A stretch of DNA of 64,000 bases from Glandiceps talaboti (lineage: Eukaryota; Hemichordata; Enteropneusta; Spengelidae). The DNA is taken from the NCBI RefSeq assembly GCF_964340395.1, contig NC_135566.1, forward strand, positions 3,720,001 to 3,784,000. The letters run 5' to 3'. Of this stretch, positions 13,040 through 28,000 are shown in pieces. Each line of letters opens with the position of its first letter. The first letter of the stretch is position 1. Under the pieces are notes generated by a model, which was not told the DNA's origin, ran no database searches, and worked only from the letters and a program-made list of their open reading frames with translations. A program made the translations under genes and the position numbers.

Positions 13040-16000
13040 GTGTGTGTGTGTGTGTGGGTGAACATGTAATGTGACCTATATGTTGCTATTAAACAGTCTA
13101 CAGTGTACAATTTAAGAGTTCAATATCAGTATTTTACTACCATCAGAACTGCCTAGAATCAAGATGAATTTATGGCATAAAGCAATAATGGATTATCTAT
13201 GGTTATGACATACATGTAGGATGGAATTAATACTAACTAATTAATTGTAACTGGGTACATTTAAATATATAGTTGGCCACTCACCAACAGTACAGTATGG
13301 AATACAGATTTGGCTGTATACTTAGTCTTAGCAACAATATGACATGCTCTTCTTTATTTCAAATATCTATTTACATGTAGTGTCACTGGAAAGAATCAAT
13401 TACCCTTCAGTGTCACTTTGTCACTGTTCTTGCAAGAGCTAGCAATGTACAATACAACAAGAAATGTTTACATCATTACAGGTGCTAACTACAAACTTTT
13501 ATAGTGTGAATTAAAAGTTCGTAAAATTTAATGTTTATTCACTCTATGAAAGAACTTTGAAGGACACTGAAACTGCTGAGAACACAATGCTTTTTGAATT
13601 TATTAGTAACCTATATACAATGCATAAGGTAATAAAGTCAATTTTTTTTCATGTACAAGTTTCTAATACACAGGAGTTGCACCAATTGTACGACATGAAT
13701 GAACATGATTTAGTGATTGACATATTGTACATATATTTCAATCTGAAATGAAGTAACCGCCAAGACCATAAAACTACATACGTCAGTCCTTCATGTTTGT
13801 AAGTAGACTTCTAACAATGTTAGCTACAAGAACCACACCCAAGTTAGTTTAATACAACGACACATTTACCTACCAATGTGAGATTTATTTTACAATCTTA
13901 GGGTTTAACTTCAGGAGTTGGATATAATTCCCCTCCTAAACATACAGCTTTTCTTTATTTAAAAAGTTCAATAAAATGGTGGTTTCTTACATCTGGTTAC
14001 CATTTCTACACAATGTTGACACTTGAATGTCAAGCTCGGTACTTGTAATAGCATTTTACCCTATGATAGAAGGTCAAATGAGAACAAGAAGGTCAACTCA
14101 TTCTCAAGTGCACCTATAGTAATGTACTTGTAGGGTGTGGGACAGAAGCCATGATGTCAACCATGACATCAAATGATTATAATGTATTAATATTCTGCGT
14201 CACCCTTAGGGAAAAAATTCTATTTCACTTTTCAGTGAACGAGAATTCAAAATACACTTTTCATTCAATACATAGAAATAAAAAAAATTACTAATTTATT
14301 TACTGGAAAATGAATTATAAAAAAAAAAGTCGAACTTCAACCTTAACCAGGTTACCATAGCTACAAAATGTTGGCACTGAAAAGTCCAGCAATTCAATGT
14401 ATACTTTTCAATCCATTACATTTTAGGTAGTGGAATTCACTTCCATTTGAAATAAGAAATATAAATGACTGTTGACATTTTTAAACGTAGTTTAAAGACA
14501 CATCTTTTTAGACAACATTTTAAGTGATTGATTTTAACTTGTCGGTTTTTATACATTGTGAATTATTTTAGTCGGTCAGTTTTACACTTAGTCCCTTTTT
14601 GTGTGCTGTTATTCTCTTTACTTTATTGCAATTTTTTAAACTTCAGTCTGTACAATGCGCTGAGACGCATGTGTAGCGCGTTTTTCTTACAAGAAATAAA
14701 ATAATAAATAATAATAATAATAGTAGTGCATAGCAATCAAAAGAATGTGCATCTAAGAATAATAATTTCATTCCACTGGTAAATGATTTAAAGACTAAAA
14801 GTTTAAATTGTAATCTAAAAAACAATAAATGCAGGACGACATATGATACACAACAATGACCAGTTCATTTCACCATCTGTCTCTCTATTCTATCATCCAT
14901 CCTCATCTGCACCATCATCAGTCACTCTCATCACAGATAGCAGCTGACAATGGACTACCTCCATACCATCATCAGCCACTCTCATCACAGATAGCAGCTG
15001 ACAATGGACTACCTCCATACCATCATCAGCCACTCTCATCACAGGTACATGTAGCAGCTGACAATGGACTACCTCCATACCATCATCACATGTAGTAGCT
15101 GACAATGGACTACCTCCATACCATCATCACATGTAGTAGCTGACAATGGACTACCTCCATACCATCATCACATGTAGTAGCTGACAATGGACTACCTCCA
15201 TACCATCATCACATGTAGTAGCTGACAATGGACTACCTCCATACCATCATCACATGTAGTAGCTGACAATGGACTACCTCCATACCATCATCAGCCACTC
15301 TCATCACAGATAGCAGCTGACAGTGACAATGGACTACCTCCATACCATCATCAACCACTCTCATCACAGGTACATGTAGTAGCTGACAATGGACTACCTC
15401 CATACCATCGTCAGCCACTCTCATCACAGATATCAGCTGACAATGGACTACCTCCATACCATCATCAGCCACTCTCATCACAGGTACATGTAGTAGCTGA
15501 CAATGGACTACCTCCATACCATCATCAGTCACTCTCATCACAGGTACATGTAGCAGCTGTACAGTACAGCAAAGCACAGCACCAAACAGTATAGCACTGA
15601 ACAGTACAGTACAGTACAGTACAGTACAGTACAGTACAGTACAGTACAGTACAGTACAGTACAGTACAGTACAGTACAGTACAGTACAGTACAGTACAGT
15701 ACAGTACAGTACAGTACAGTACAGTACACTACACTACAGTACAGTACAGTTCAGTACAGTACAGTACAGTACAGTACAGTACAGTACAGTTCAGTACAGT
15801 ACAGTACAGTACAGTACAGTACAGTACAGTAGTGACTTACGGTACATGTAGGGAACATTACAAGTTACAGTACAGCACAGAATAGTACAGTACAGTACAA
15901 CATATCTCAGCACAGCAAAGTGTAGTATAGTACAGTACAGTAGAGCATATCTCAGCACAGCACATCATTACAGTATAGTGTATCTTATTTGACTCAATTT

Positions 16001-19000
16001 ACGTGTAAAGACACACCATCTATTGCTTTTTTTTTTATAAATACACAAAACCGATAAATGCTAAATACAGTAAAAAATATAGCAACATGCAAACTAACTT
16101 AAACAACAGCATGTTGCATACAGCAACAAATCTATTTCCTGGTTTAGAACATAAAATATGACCTTGACCTGCATACATGTGTGAAGTAGACACAATTGGC
16201 ATACAAATGTACATATTAAGGATACTGACATTCAATATTTACATAATTACACTGTCAATAAAAATTCATAGATTTTGTATGTATGTCTGATGAGTGTTAT
16301 TTAATAATGACACTGTCTGAACACTTGTGTTTTTTGTGGAATGTCAGCATTACATCATTTGAATGTAACTGCAAGTGTCTGTTTATTTGAAAAATCTACC
16401 AGAATTATACACTATATAGGAATAAAGTTGTTTAAGCCAGACTAAATGACCAAAAATCAATTGTTTCATTTATTGTATAATATGTGAGTATAAAGTATAG
16501 GAAATTACTTAGTCTGGTTCCTATACCTAGTATATGGTATCGTTATGATTTACACCTCATCTCATACATTGGTATCCAGACAACAAATTACTTGAACCTC
16601 CCCACTCTGTACTGTACTGTACTGTACTGTACTGTACTGTACTGTACTGTACTGTACTGTACTGTACTGTACTGTACTGTACTGTACTGTACTGTACTGT
16701 ATTTAAATATGCTTTCTATCATTATATGATGCTTAAAGAAAATGAAGCAATCCTGCTAAGATTACATGTGGGGCTAGTCTAGATGTGTTGTAACAGATTT
16801 CTTTAACGCCACCATAGAAGAGAGATTTGGTGCTATGTATACCACTAGACTAATGTGAAGCCACACAATGTGATGTTAGTACATGTACATGTACATTTAA
16901 ATTACTGTAAGATTTTTGGTGAGCCCGAAATGTACATGATGTAGCAATATTAGTAAAATTTGATCAAACAAGACCTTGGAATAAACATGTAGCAATTAGA
17001 TTTTTATGAGCCAGATGACATTACAGGTTTACTGGCTTCCATTGTAAATTGCATCTCAGCCAGACAAGGAAATCCCTGATCACTGTCAAATACATCATAC
17101 CACAATCAATGGCTTCTACCAAGTGACAGGTTTTTGTAATTAACTAATAATCTAGTATTATTGGCTCAGAACTGATACCTAGTAACACTCTAAACGCATT
17201 AGTAAACACTGTCAAGCTTCATTAGACACACAATATCAACACGATGTTTATGTGGTCCTCTCTGTCATCAGTTTTACATCTTGAGGAATGGATACAAAGT
17301 TTTTTTTAATGAGAGGAAAGATTTCATACTACTTAGGGAAGGACATACCAATACTTTAATGAGGACGCTGACTTTCTTGAATTGACTAATTTATACTATT
17401 ATTACCCACATAATTGTACTTATGCAGTGTGCACTAAACTATTGTCACATTATGGAAGTGAAACAAACTAGTCAACCATGTAATAATTTAATTAAAGTTT
17501 TTGAAAGTATGTATCATATTCTAAGAGTATGCATGCATACATGTCATGTTGTGTTTTCCAAATAGTACTGTTTCATGTTTCAATTTGTTGAGCAACTTTT
17601 CAAACTGTTTTAAATGATGCCACTTATTCACTATTCCTTATTTACCAATGCTAGCTATTATTGCATTGCATCTTGTTTCTACCTATATAAATATTGCTAC
17701 ATTGTATATATTATGTGTTATTTACTGTAGCTATAATTCAGTGTTGCTACACTGTAACTGTTTTTGCTAATTATTCAGTGTTTGTTTCTCTGGAAATATA
17801 TGTTTTCAATGTTGTTACCCTGTCATGGCTTTGTAGCCACGATTCAAAATTGTTACTGAGTAACGGTTACCAAATGTTGTTACTAAGTAACATCTACCTT
17901 CATATCTAATGTTGTTACTGAGTAACTGTTATCTATTCATTACATGCAGTTATTCTGCATTTGTTATGAACTTTTTAAATTCAATATTGTTACATTGTAA
18001 TCTTTGAGTATTTCAATCAATTCAAATCATAGACCCTACACGTGAATCAATGTTGTTACTCTCTAATTTTTGTGTATTTCTATCACTTCAGTGTTGCTAC
18101 TGTAGGAATTATGCCTTTATATCAATTCACTGTTGTAATGTTACTTTGAAGCAGTATGTTTTTCAATGTTGCTACTATGTAACTGTTATGTATTTCAATC
18201 AATTCAATATTGTTACTCTGTAACCATTATGTACTTTTTATCTATTTGATGTAGCTACTTTGTAACAATTCTGTATTCTATGTTGTTTTACTTTGTAACT
18301 AGTATGTATTTATATCAATCCAATGTTGTTACTCTGTAATCTGTCTGCATTTCTATCCTGTCAGTGTTGTTACTGTTAGATATTCCTTCCATTGCCAATG
18401 CAATGTTGTTACTCTGTAACCATTCTGTATTTCTATACCCTTTCAATGTTGTTACTTTGCAACTGTTAGATATACATATCAATGCAGTGCTGTTGTTACA
18501 CTGTAAAAGTCTACATTGGAGGCTACGACCTGTATTGTATGTGCATGTTCATTGTCCATTGTATTGTAATCTTGTCTCACATATCACTGTGTCCTGGGAG
18601 ATGACACAGTTTGTAAAACAAGTATGAACCATCAATCTGTCAAGAAGACAAGTACCTTCAACAGATTATTTTTTATGAGTCAAGATAGTTATATTATTGA
18701 TAAAAAAATCTACACAATAGTGACATATTCAACCTTGCAGGCACTGTTTACTTGTAACTTTTTGAGTTGACATCTCGCACATCTTATGGTGATTACATGT
18801 AGGCCCACATTCCTGCAAATTGTTCTTTTCTGTGTTGCCAAATACCTGTCCTTTGTGTCTCAATTTCAGGTGGGCTGCCACATAGTACCTTGTGCCTTCA
18901 TACATAGTAAAAGCCTGTGGCATTAAAACATGTCAGAACATGTACCATACTGTTTGTCCATTCAAATCCATTTTGATCTGTCTTTCTTAGCTGCCATGCT

Positions 19001-22000
19001 TGTGGGCCTTGATCATTTGGAATGTTGGCAACCCTATGCCCCTTTTCACTATAATGACAAAACTCAATTATACTATTGCATTTTTTTTAGTTTAACTGTA
19101 CATCTTGGAGTGGATTCCAGTGTCTATGAACAGACTAATTATTTCAAGGTATATAATTAAGTTCATTGGCTATGATTTCCATGATATACTTAATTGCCTG
19201 GAACTGTCTACACATTTCAAACAGTGACACTTCAGGTCTTCCAATCGACAAGATTGCATGGCTACACAACACGTTTGTGAGAACTGAAAGAGATCTAAAA
19301 TCCTAACAAACATGTCAGTTTATTTTCAACCTGTCAGTGTAGATTCAAACCACTCTGATGCACAGAATACCACAAATAGCAAAGAATACCCACTTGGTAC
19401 CCTGCCAAACTTTACAACTCCAAAACAAAAACCCAAGTGGCACACCACTGTTTTATTAGGTCTCGCTAATCAGTTAAAGAGCCTAAGGGCAATTGTTGAG
19501 AAAACAATCAATAATTATCAAATCTTCTAAGAGTCTATTACCTCCATAATGAGCTAGTGACATAACCATATTGATCATGGCCACATGTATTGTGATTGGT
19601 ATAATACAGTTCAAGGGGTGTAAACATTTAGTGCAGGTGAAGAGGAGGAGTTGTAGAAGGCCAAGTCAACAAACTGACTAAGGAAAAGACATGTTCATGT
19701 TCAGAACTGTACAACAGTTCTTTGTGTTGTGCTAATTTAATAGGTGTGAACTGTTGACATTGGTGTTGTGGTGGCTCAAGTCACAGGGACATTGCTTAGA
19801 TTGTTGTTTTCAAAATATCACACAAATCCTATGAGTACTACAAATACACTCTATACTCAAGATGATACTATAAGATAACTGTGTTCTTCCATAGAGGTAG
19901 GGGAAATATAGTCAAGCATAGACAGTATCTTGACTGTCTATAGTTATACTACAGACAAGGAAAATAACAATCTAAGAAATACTACTCGCCCCTATGGCTC
20001 AAGTTATGACTGTAGCACTTCCTGGTTCATAGCCAGCATTCACAGATGTCAGCCATGAAGGTATCAAATTTATACTAAAGTAGGTATAGGTTTCACTGTG
20101 TGAATGTACAGTTTCCATAAAGACCATTATATGCAGAAAGAAAACATAATGCCCCCCAATGAGGTGTCACACTGAGGCAACATTTGAACTTAATTGTATC
20201 CTAAAATATGCTTAGTAGGTTGGTAACAACATAGTATGATATATATAACCCAAAGTAAAAAATATTAAATAAATAGTTCTTGTCAGCGGAAAGGTTACTG
20301 TACTCGTATAAGTAATTAGTACTTTTGGTCATGTACCAAGAACTATTTATTATGATTTGAACTTATAGTTCCTGCAATTTACTTGTCTAGTTCCTATACA
20401 GTATTGTTACCATTTACACCTCCACTCACACTCACTTTGACATCCAGACTAACACTTCACAACTACAGCAGGGTTTCCAAGGTGCTTTTATTAATACCTG
20501 GGTCCTCCATCAAAATTATGGTGACAGGCGTGGAACTTAATACAAGTTTTACTAGATTTCATACTCTGTTACTGTGGTTCCCGAACCCCAAATTATGGTA
20601 AAAGGTATGGAAATCTATGCAAATTTTATCAGATTTCCCACCTGTTACCAGGGTAACCCACCCAACATTATGGTACTAGGTATGGAAATCTATGCAAATA
20701 TTACCGGATTTCCCACTTTTGTTACCAGGGTACCTACAAAATTATGGTATAGGTTATGGAAATCCATGTAAATTTTAGATTGCCTCTCTGTCACCGAGGT
20801 TGACACACCTCAACAAAACCACAGTTAATCATATTTTGCCTGTATGCATCTAGCCTATCTACTGGCAAGATGAGTGACAGTACCAAGTCATTGTGTGTAC
20901 CATCATTGATGGTAATATTGATAGAAACTCTCCATAGAATGACACACATCACACCAGTACACAATCTAATATACATGTATGTCCTGACTGCTCTGTACGT
21001 CATAAAATCATTATCAGATCTGGTAAGTACATGTACAGGTAGACAGTAAATAAAATGTAACAGCTGTGTGCTGAAATTCATATTGTCATCCTTCTCTTGG
21101 AAAAAACCCCAAACAAAGCTATAAAGTGAAATGTCACGGACACTGCATAATAAATTATCAAGGATTTACTTGATATGCACATTTGCAAAGTAGTGTTTTA
21201 TTACATTTTGTGTTTTAATAAAAGTGAGCATAGATTTTTTGGGATGATACATTCTAAGTATACAGGCAGCAGAAGAGAACCTAGGACTGCTTGAGTAATA
21301 AAGAATACATCACATCCCCTCCCATCCCCTCAAACAAAAATCATGCTGAAAAGTTTACACAAAATCTCTGTTGACAGTAGGTTATACACAACACATTGTT
21401 TCAATAATACCATATTTCTAATTCCCTTTCATATTTCATATTTCCCTTGTAATTATACCTTCTCACTTTCATTTGCAACTTTTTATTGAATATATAATTT
21501 TAATTCATCAATGCATATCTGCACACCTTAATTTCATTAACCTGTTCATATTTAGATATTAACAGCATTTAAAAAAAAAAAAAATAGCGCCTACTACTGA
21601 TTTTCATCTAGATTCACTATAGCCTGGAACCTTAACATACTGGCATTGATATCAATCATCTGTTATTGCAGAAAAAGACAGCTGGGATTCCAGCTTAGGG
21701 TCAGTGTCTAGGAAACAATTACATGCAAATATTCCCATAACCTGAACCATTTTAATATGTATATCAATCTATTTCTGTATGTGTTTTAGTTACATTCTCA
21801 ATTTCTTATCAGTATTCATTTGTTTCTTTTTCATCCAATACTATAGAACAGGACAGCAGGGACTCCAGGTTAAAGTCACTGTCCCAGAAACTATTAGATG
21901 TAAATATTCCTGGTGCTGTCTATATAAATAACTTGCAATATTTAAATATCTGTATATTTCCTTATTTATTATGTGTTCCAGTATATTTATCAGTACATGT

Positions 22001-25000
22001 ACCATATATTTGTTTGTTTCTATTTCATTCAATATGGTCGAACAGGACAGCAGGGACTCCAGGTTAAAGTCGCTGTCCCAGAAACTATTAGATGTAAATA
22101 TTCCTGGTGATGTCTGTATAGATATCTTGCAGTATTTCGATATCTGTATATTTCCTAATTTATCATGTGTTTTCAGACACATGTTTATCAGTACATATAT
22201 TTGTTTCTTTTTACTCCAATTACTGTACTCCAAATACTGTACAACAAGACAGCAGGGACTCCTGGTTAGGGTCACTGTCTAGGAAACCATGATATGCAAA
22301 TATTCCCAGTGTAGTCTATAAGATAGGATGTTTGTGCCACACTATCTGTTACCACTGGTGTTGAAGACTGATAGGGCTTGAACAACATGACATATGTTAC
22401 AGTCTATTCCTGGTGCTGTCTATATAAATAACTACTACCATTTCAAAATCAATCTATATACCATTCGGTTTAGTTGCATATTTAAAGTACATATTATATT
22501 TGTTTGTTTCATTTTTTTAATGTTAGAAGCTGGTGTTAAGATTTTATTAGCTCAGAAACTTGGCTATCTGGCTTGGAAATGTCTTTCACTTATTGTTTCA
22601 TGCCAGTATGTCCAAATCATAGCCAGGTCTCTGGGCTATAATGTCAAGCCAGTATGTCGAGTCAGATAGCTAAGTCTCTAGGCTATACTGTCAAGTCAGT
22701 ATGAGGTGTCAGATAGTCAGGTCTCTGGGCTATACTGTCAAGCCAGTATGTCAAGTCAGATATCCAAGTCTCTGGGCTATACTATCAAGTCAGTATGTCG
22801 TCAGATAGCCAAGTCTCTGGGCTATACTATCAAGTCAGTATGTCGTCAGATAGCCAAGTCTCTGGGCTATACTGCCAAGTCAGTATGTCATCAGATAGCC
22901 ATTGAAGTCTCTGGGCTATACTGTCATGCCAGTATGTCCAATTCATAGCCAAGTCTCTGGGCTAGACATATACTGCCAAGCCAGTATGTTGAGTCAGCCA
23001 AGTCTCTGAGCTGGGATTGTATATCCAGGGTTTACAGTTTTTACACGAATTGATATTCGAGTCATGTTGACAGACATACATTATCGACATCACCTGTGCT
23101 GTGTAGGTGTGACAACTGTTACAGTTGTTGTACTGAACTGCTCTCAAAATAGAAGCATGACTCAGTCTATGCCACCTCATTCTCAACATGTATGGTACAT
23201 GTTCTAATTTTTTAAAACTAAAGTAGAAGTTAGATAAGCAGGTAAAATTAACCAGACTTCTCAATCATTTTATTTAGTACATGTGTTCTCAACAAAATTA
23301 CAACAAATTCTGCTGAGTTTGAACCAGATACCCCTCTCTTTTACCAGGGTCTGAAAAAAAGTACATCCTAATTAACACAAAGTAAAAGTATAGATTCTAT
23401 TTACAACAAACTACTAAGTCTCGTCAATGTATTTTATAAGACTCTTCACATCAATCCATGCAGAATTCAACAGGTGAATTTATGAAAGGAATAGTAGATA
23501 TCGTCCACCAGAAGCAAAAATGAACTCTTTAAATCTGCCTATTGTCCAATCCACAATCTGTTCTTTAAAATAATACAGATGTTATAATTTATGTTTGTGG
23601 GATTACTGTACTCGTGTACTTTGCATAGTTTTGTATTTATATCCTGTTTTCTGCTTTTATATTTCTTACTTGTCTGTGATCTGCCATCTTTAAATTTCCC
23701 CAAAGTGTTTCTAATTCTGATTCTGGTTCTGAAAACTACTTACAAATGTACTAATTTCAAGATTTGTAAAGAATTAAAAAAAAAGTGATCAAACCATAAT
23801 CAATTTCTTTGCAAGGAATAGTCAAGTATGCCTTTGTTTTTATATATTACTGTATTGGTATGTTGAGTATGTCATTACATGTGTATCTGGCTTTTAACCT
23901 CAAATGAGTTTGTATGAAATTTATAGTATAGTATAGTATAGTATAGTATAGCAGTATGGTATATTTTATTTGGCACAAAACTAGATATGAAAAATACACA
24001 ATTCATCATCGAAAAATAGAAATAATTATTGGTAGATATTACAAGCACAATTACGGGGCATGTAATTTCAGTTTTATCAAAAATGGTGATTCAGACAGGC
24101 GTTTTGTCATTTGTTTGTTGACTTACCTGTAATACCTATTCTGACCTTATATTACATGAAATCATTAGATCGACACTAGCCTGATAGCACTTATCATCGC
24201 CAACCTGGCAGACACCCAATGTACATCATCCTGGCAACACTAATAGTAATACCGAGATCTCTCACAGACTTCAAACACGTACCTGTGTTTTAAATCACTT
24301 GACCTCTGACCTATTACATGACATGTCAACAAAGTCATAACAATTGACAATTCTAGACTGTGGACATTTGACATCACCACAATTTGTACATGTGTCATGG
24401 GTTGGAAATTTGTCTTTATGGAGTTTATTTTTGTTCACTTTTGCTTTGATAATTTACTGTTGTTCCAGTTTTAGAACTCCAGTATCATATACATGTACAT
24501 GTACATGTAGACACAAAGACAGTATATAGGCTATCTGTGGCTTCAAATCTGTAAATAGAGATTTTGAGATTCAACACCACATGGATAGCCTCTCCACTAA
24601 ACATTACACCACATCACATCACACCACACCACATCACATCACATCATACTCTAGTTTGTATTCTCCTCATTAACTAGACTAGCTGTCTACAGGCCTTTTC
24701 CTTATCAAATGAAAACGTCTACCTGTAGACAGGCAAGTAATTGAGCAAATCCCACTGACACTTCTGTATTATTCCATGTAGAATTAATTATCTTAAAATA
24801 TTGTACATGACTGACCTTATAGTATACAATCACTAGTAATTGTGTTCTATGTTAAATATCAAATTTCTTTTAATTTGCTATCAAACTGCACATCATAAAA
24901 ATTTCTTGTAAGTCTCATTTGAAAGTCTAAAAGTCGGATAATTTACTGCTTATTTACTTTTAAAAGGTGTAAGTCAGATAAATCAATTTCAATTTACAAT

Positions 25001-28000
25001 CAAAAGGTGCATGTCAGTTAAATTACTTCCAATTCACCTTTGAAAATGTCAAGTTAGATTATTTTTTCCCAATTTTACTATTAAAAGGTGCAAATCAGAT
25101 ACATTTCATCTATTTCTAATTCTCTATGGAAAGGTCCAAGTCAGGCAGATTAATCCAATTTTAAAAGACTGCAGCTCAGATAAATGACTTAATTCACAAT
25201 CACGCTGTGCAAGTCAGATAAATTGTACTACTAAGTTCTATGATAAAGCAATCCAACTGTATACCAACATCAGATTTTAATCAGATTGGTCCAACTATGA
25301 AAAAAGGGTATACTAGTTCATGTACAATAAACGACAAAGTATTTGTGATAAGAAAAGTAAGCCAGACTAACTTTTCCAGGTTGCAGTTTTTACTTTATAT
25401 ACTAATCAATACACCTCGTTACTCAGTAATATACTGCAATGATGAGGAGGTCGATGATTATATGGTATACTATTTCAATACCACTTTATGAGGCCTGGAT
25501 TTCACCAACTTTGATTGCCCTATAGTATTAGGCAATACTTCAAGGTTCTGCATTGTTCTGTTCTGTAATTGTTCCTGGACATCAAAAAATGCAATGTTTT
25601 TATAGGTATACAATGTACTATGTCTTTTAGCATTTGAATCATTCTAAACATCTTGAAATAACTACTGTCTAGGTAATAGATCTCTTAGTATCAATGCCAC
25701 ACTTGGATACTGAAATTGACTGATTTTTCTCTGTTTCAGTGTTTGTACATTATGTAACAGAACCAGTACTATAAACTTCAGAGAAGGGGTACCAATACCA
25801 GCTTGTTTAGCCCTCTTTATAGTTCAACAAATATTTACCTAGGGTCCTGAAAATGACTGATTTATATCTGCAAGTATTTGAATCATTGTTAACTTTGGGT
25901 TTTGCTCTCATCAAGTTTACATGTCAGTGTTTGAAGTTCAGAACCATTGCTAAAATCAGGTCTTGATATCACTCAACTTGTTTAAATATTGAACAAATAC
26001 TAAATGACCTTGTTTAAATTTGTTGTTATTTGTACATAAATGTTATTTGATCAAATACTAAAATTTGGGCCCTGATATGAACTTGTTTAAATCTGTTACT
26101 ATTTGGTCAAACTTGGATCGCAATCATAATTCACTAGAAATATTGCTAAACTTGGATCCTGATAAAAACTAGTCTTGAGTATTTGTTTTTTGAACAAATG
26201 AATGATTAACTTTGACATGTTTGTATTTGAACCAAAGCTGAACTTTGAGTTTTGATATTGGCTCCTTGAGATCTGTTCATACATGTATTTGAACCAGTAG
26301 TAGTACAAAGTACTAAAATTGGATCCAGATATCACCAATTTTGGGAGTATTAGTATATTTGTAATCTAACCAATGTTAAAACCAGTGGCTCCATGAGTAT
26401 ATAAAGTGTAAATTTTTCAAAAATGTTACTAACTGAATACAAAAGTCTCTTCTATAGACTGAAAATGATGACTACCTTGCTTATAAATGGATGCCTAAGT
26501 GTGGGCGAGTTGTACATGTAACTGGCGAAATAATGAAATAGCAAAATAGCGATTGAGTGGTAAAGTATATTGAAATCAACTTTGACCATGTGTATATGAA
26601 ATACACATACATTTGCCATCAATTGGATTCATCCTTCATTTTTTTTCTTTATTTTGTCATTTCACTATTTCACTATTTCACTATTCGCTATTTCATTATA
26701 ACTAGTCCTACATTTGTATACGTGTCAAAGCAGGACTTGAGTGATGCTATCAATGAAATTCCATGACTGTGTAATCTATGGTTGGCCTTCTTCCAGGTTA
26801 ATTACATTGACATCTTATCTATGTAGTCAGTGACTACACTATTGTGCACTGTGAATTCCAACTATTAAGTCCATCAAATCACCTCTGGGATTAAAGTCTT
26901 TCAATGTGTCGACAGGTGTATATTCTACAAAGGCTTTCCCATTTCACTAGCCTGTTATTTTGTGCTAATAACCTTAAATCTTACAGGGCTGTAACCACAA
27001 GCATGTCTAACTAGTCAAAATTTGTGTTGTAAACTAATGGACTGTGTAGACTTCTAGAACATTCAACAACCATCACTTTCAAAGCAAATTTGGATTGCTA
27101 TTGGACAGATATGGGCCATATCAAGCTGAGCTTGTAATAAACCCATTAATCTCAAACTCAAACTCAAATTTAGTTGTAAGTTTTCTTCCTTCCAACAAAT
27201 ATCATTTTTCTAACATAGTGGTTTGTTTGTCAATACGTCGTCCTTGTTATTCTATGGTGACAAACACATGCATATATTCCCAGTTTACATTCATAGTACT
27301 ACAACGTACATACCACTAGTACTACATACTGATTTCATTTTGACTGTGCAGCTGCTGTCTGAAACAATAATCAATTAATTAAAGTCAATTATTAAAGTTA
27401 CATGTAATGGAGGGGGGTCTAAGACTTAGGCCTAACTACAAGAATTTAGTTTTTTATGCTTCGTGATCTCACTCACCCCTAAATGACCTGTATTTTCACA
27501 CAAAAAAGCATAGATACCAGTGTCAGTGTTTTCTTCACTTATGTGTATGTAAACTTTCTCTGTTATATTCATTTGAACAAGGATTTATCACTGTTAGTGT
27601 TTCTGCAGTAGAATTTGGTGTTTAATACTGCATAGAAATATTTTTGTATGGTAGTAAGATTTGCACACAATTCAACACCACAGTGATACAAACTGCATTC
27701 ACAAAACTACAAAAAATATTACAATTGTGAATTAAACATTCAGAACTTTCAAATACAGAATATTCCAAAATAATTGGCATTTTACCAACAACATGAAGCA
27801 ACTTCTGGTTCACGCTGTTTTGTTTTGGGTGATTCACCTACACGGTATGTGGTTGGTACCTTGATCTATTAAGAGAAGGTGACATTTTGTTGACATTTTA
27901 GGAACGCAACCACCCATACATATACATGTAAATACATGTACTGATGTACATACTATGCATGTCAATGGTGCTTATACAGTTTGACCATGTCATTACAGTG

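Noticed and set aside
12490-13110. 194-codon Cys/Val-rich frame
   Set aside because: Driven entirely by the GT-rich repeat.
13270-13360. Minus-strand open stretch before a GTGAGT donor
   Set aside because: Not heptad-like, no acceptor with a pyrimidine tract, and no JAKMIP similarity.
14910-15560. CRISPR-like appearance of regularly spaced repeats
   Set aside because: Units are contiguous or variably extended, have no unique spacers, and the genome is eukaryotic; it is a minisatellite.
24120-24270. Possible minus-strand exon before the donor ACAG|GTAAGT at 24123
   Set aside because: All frames are short or interrupted within the expected length, and the one open stretch is not coiled coil and matches nothing in JAKMIP.
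25240-25491. 83-codon plus-strand frame between two minisatellites
   Set aside because: No recognisable domain or splice support; length is expected by chance in this much sequence.
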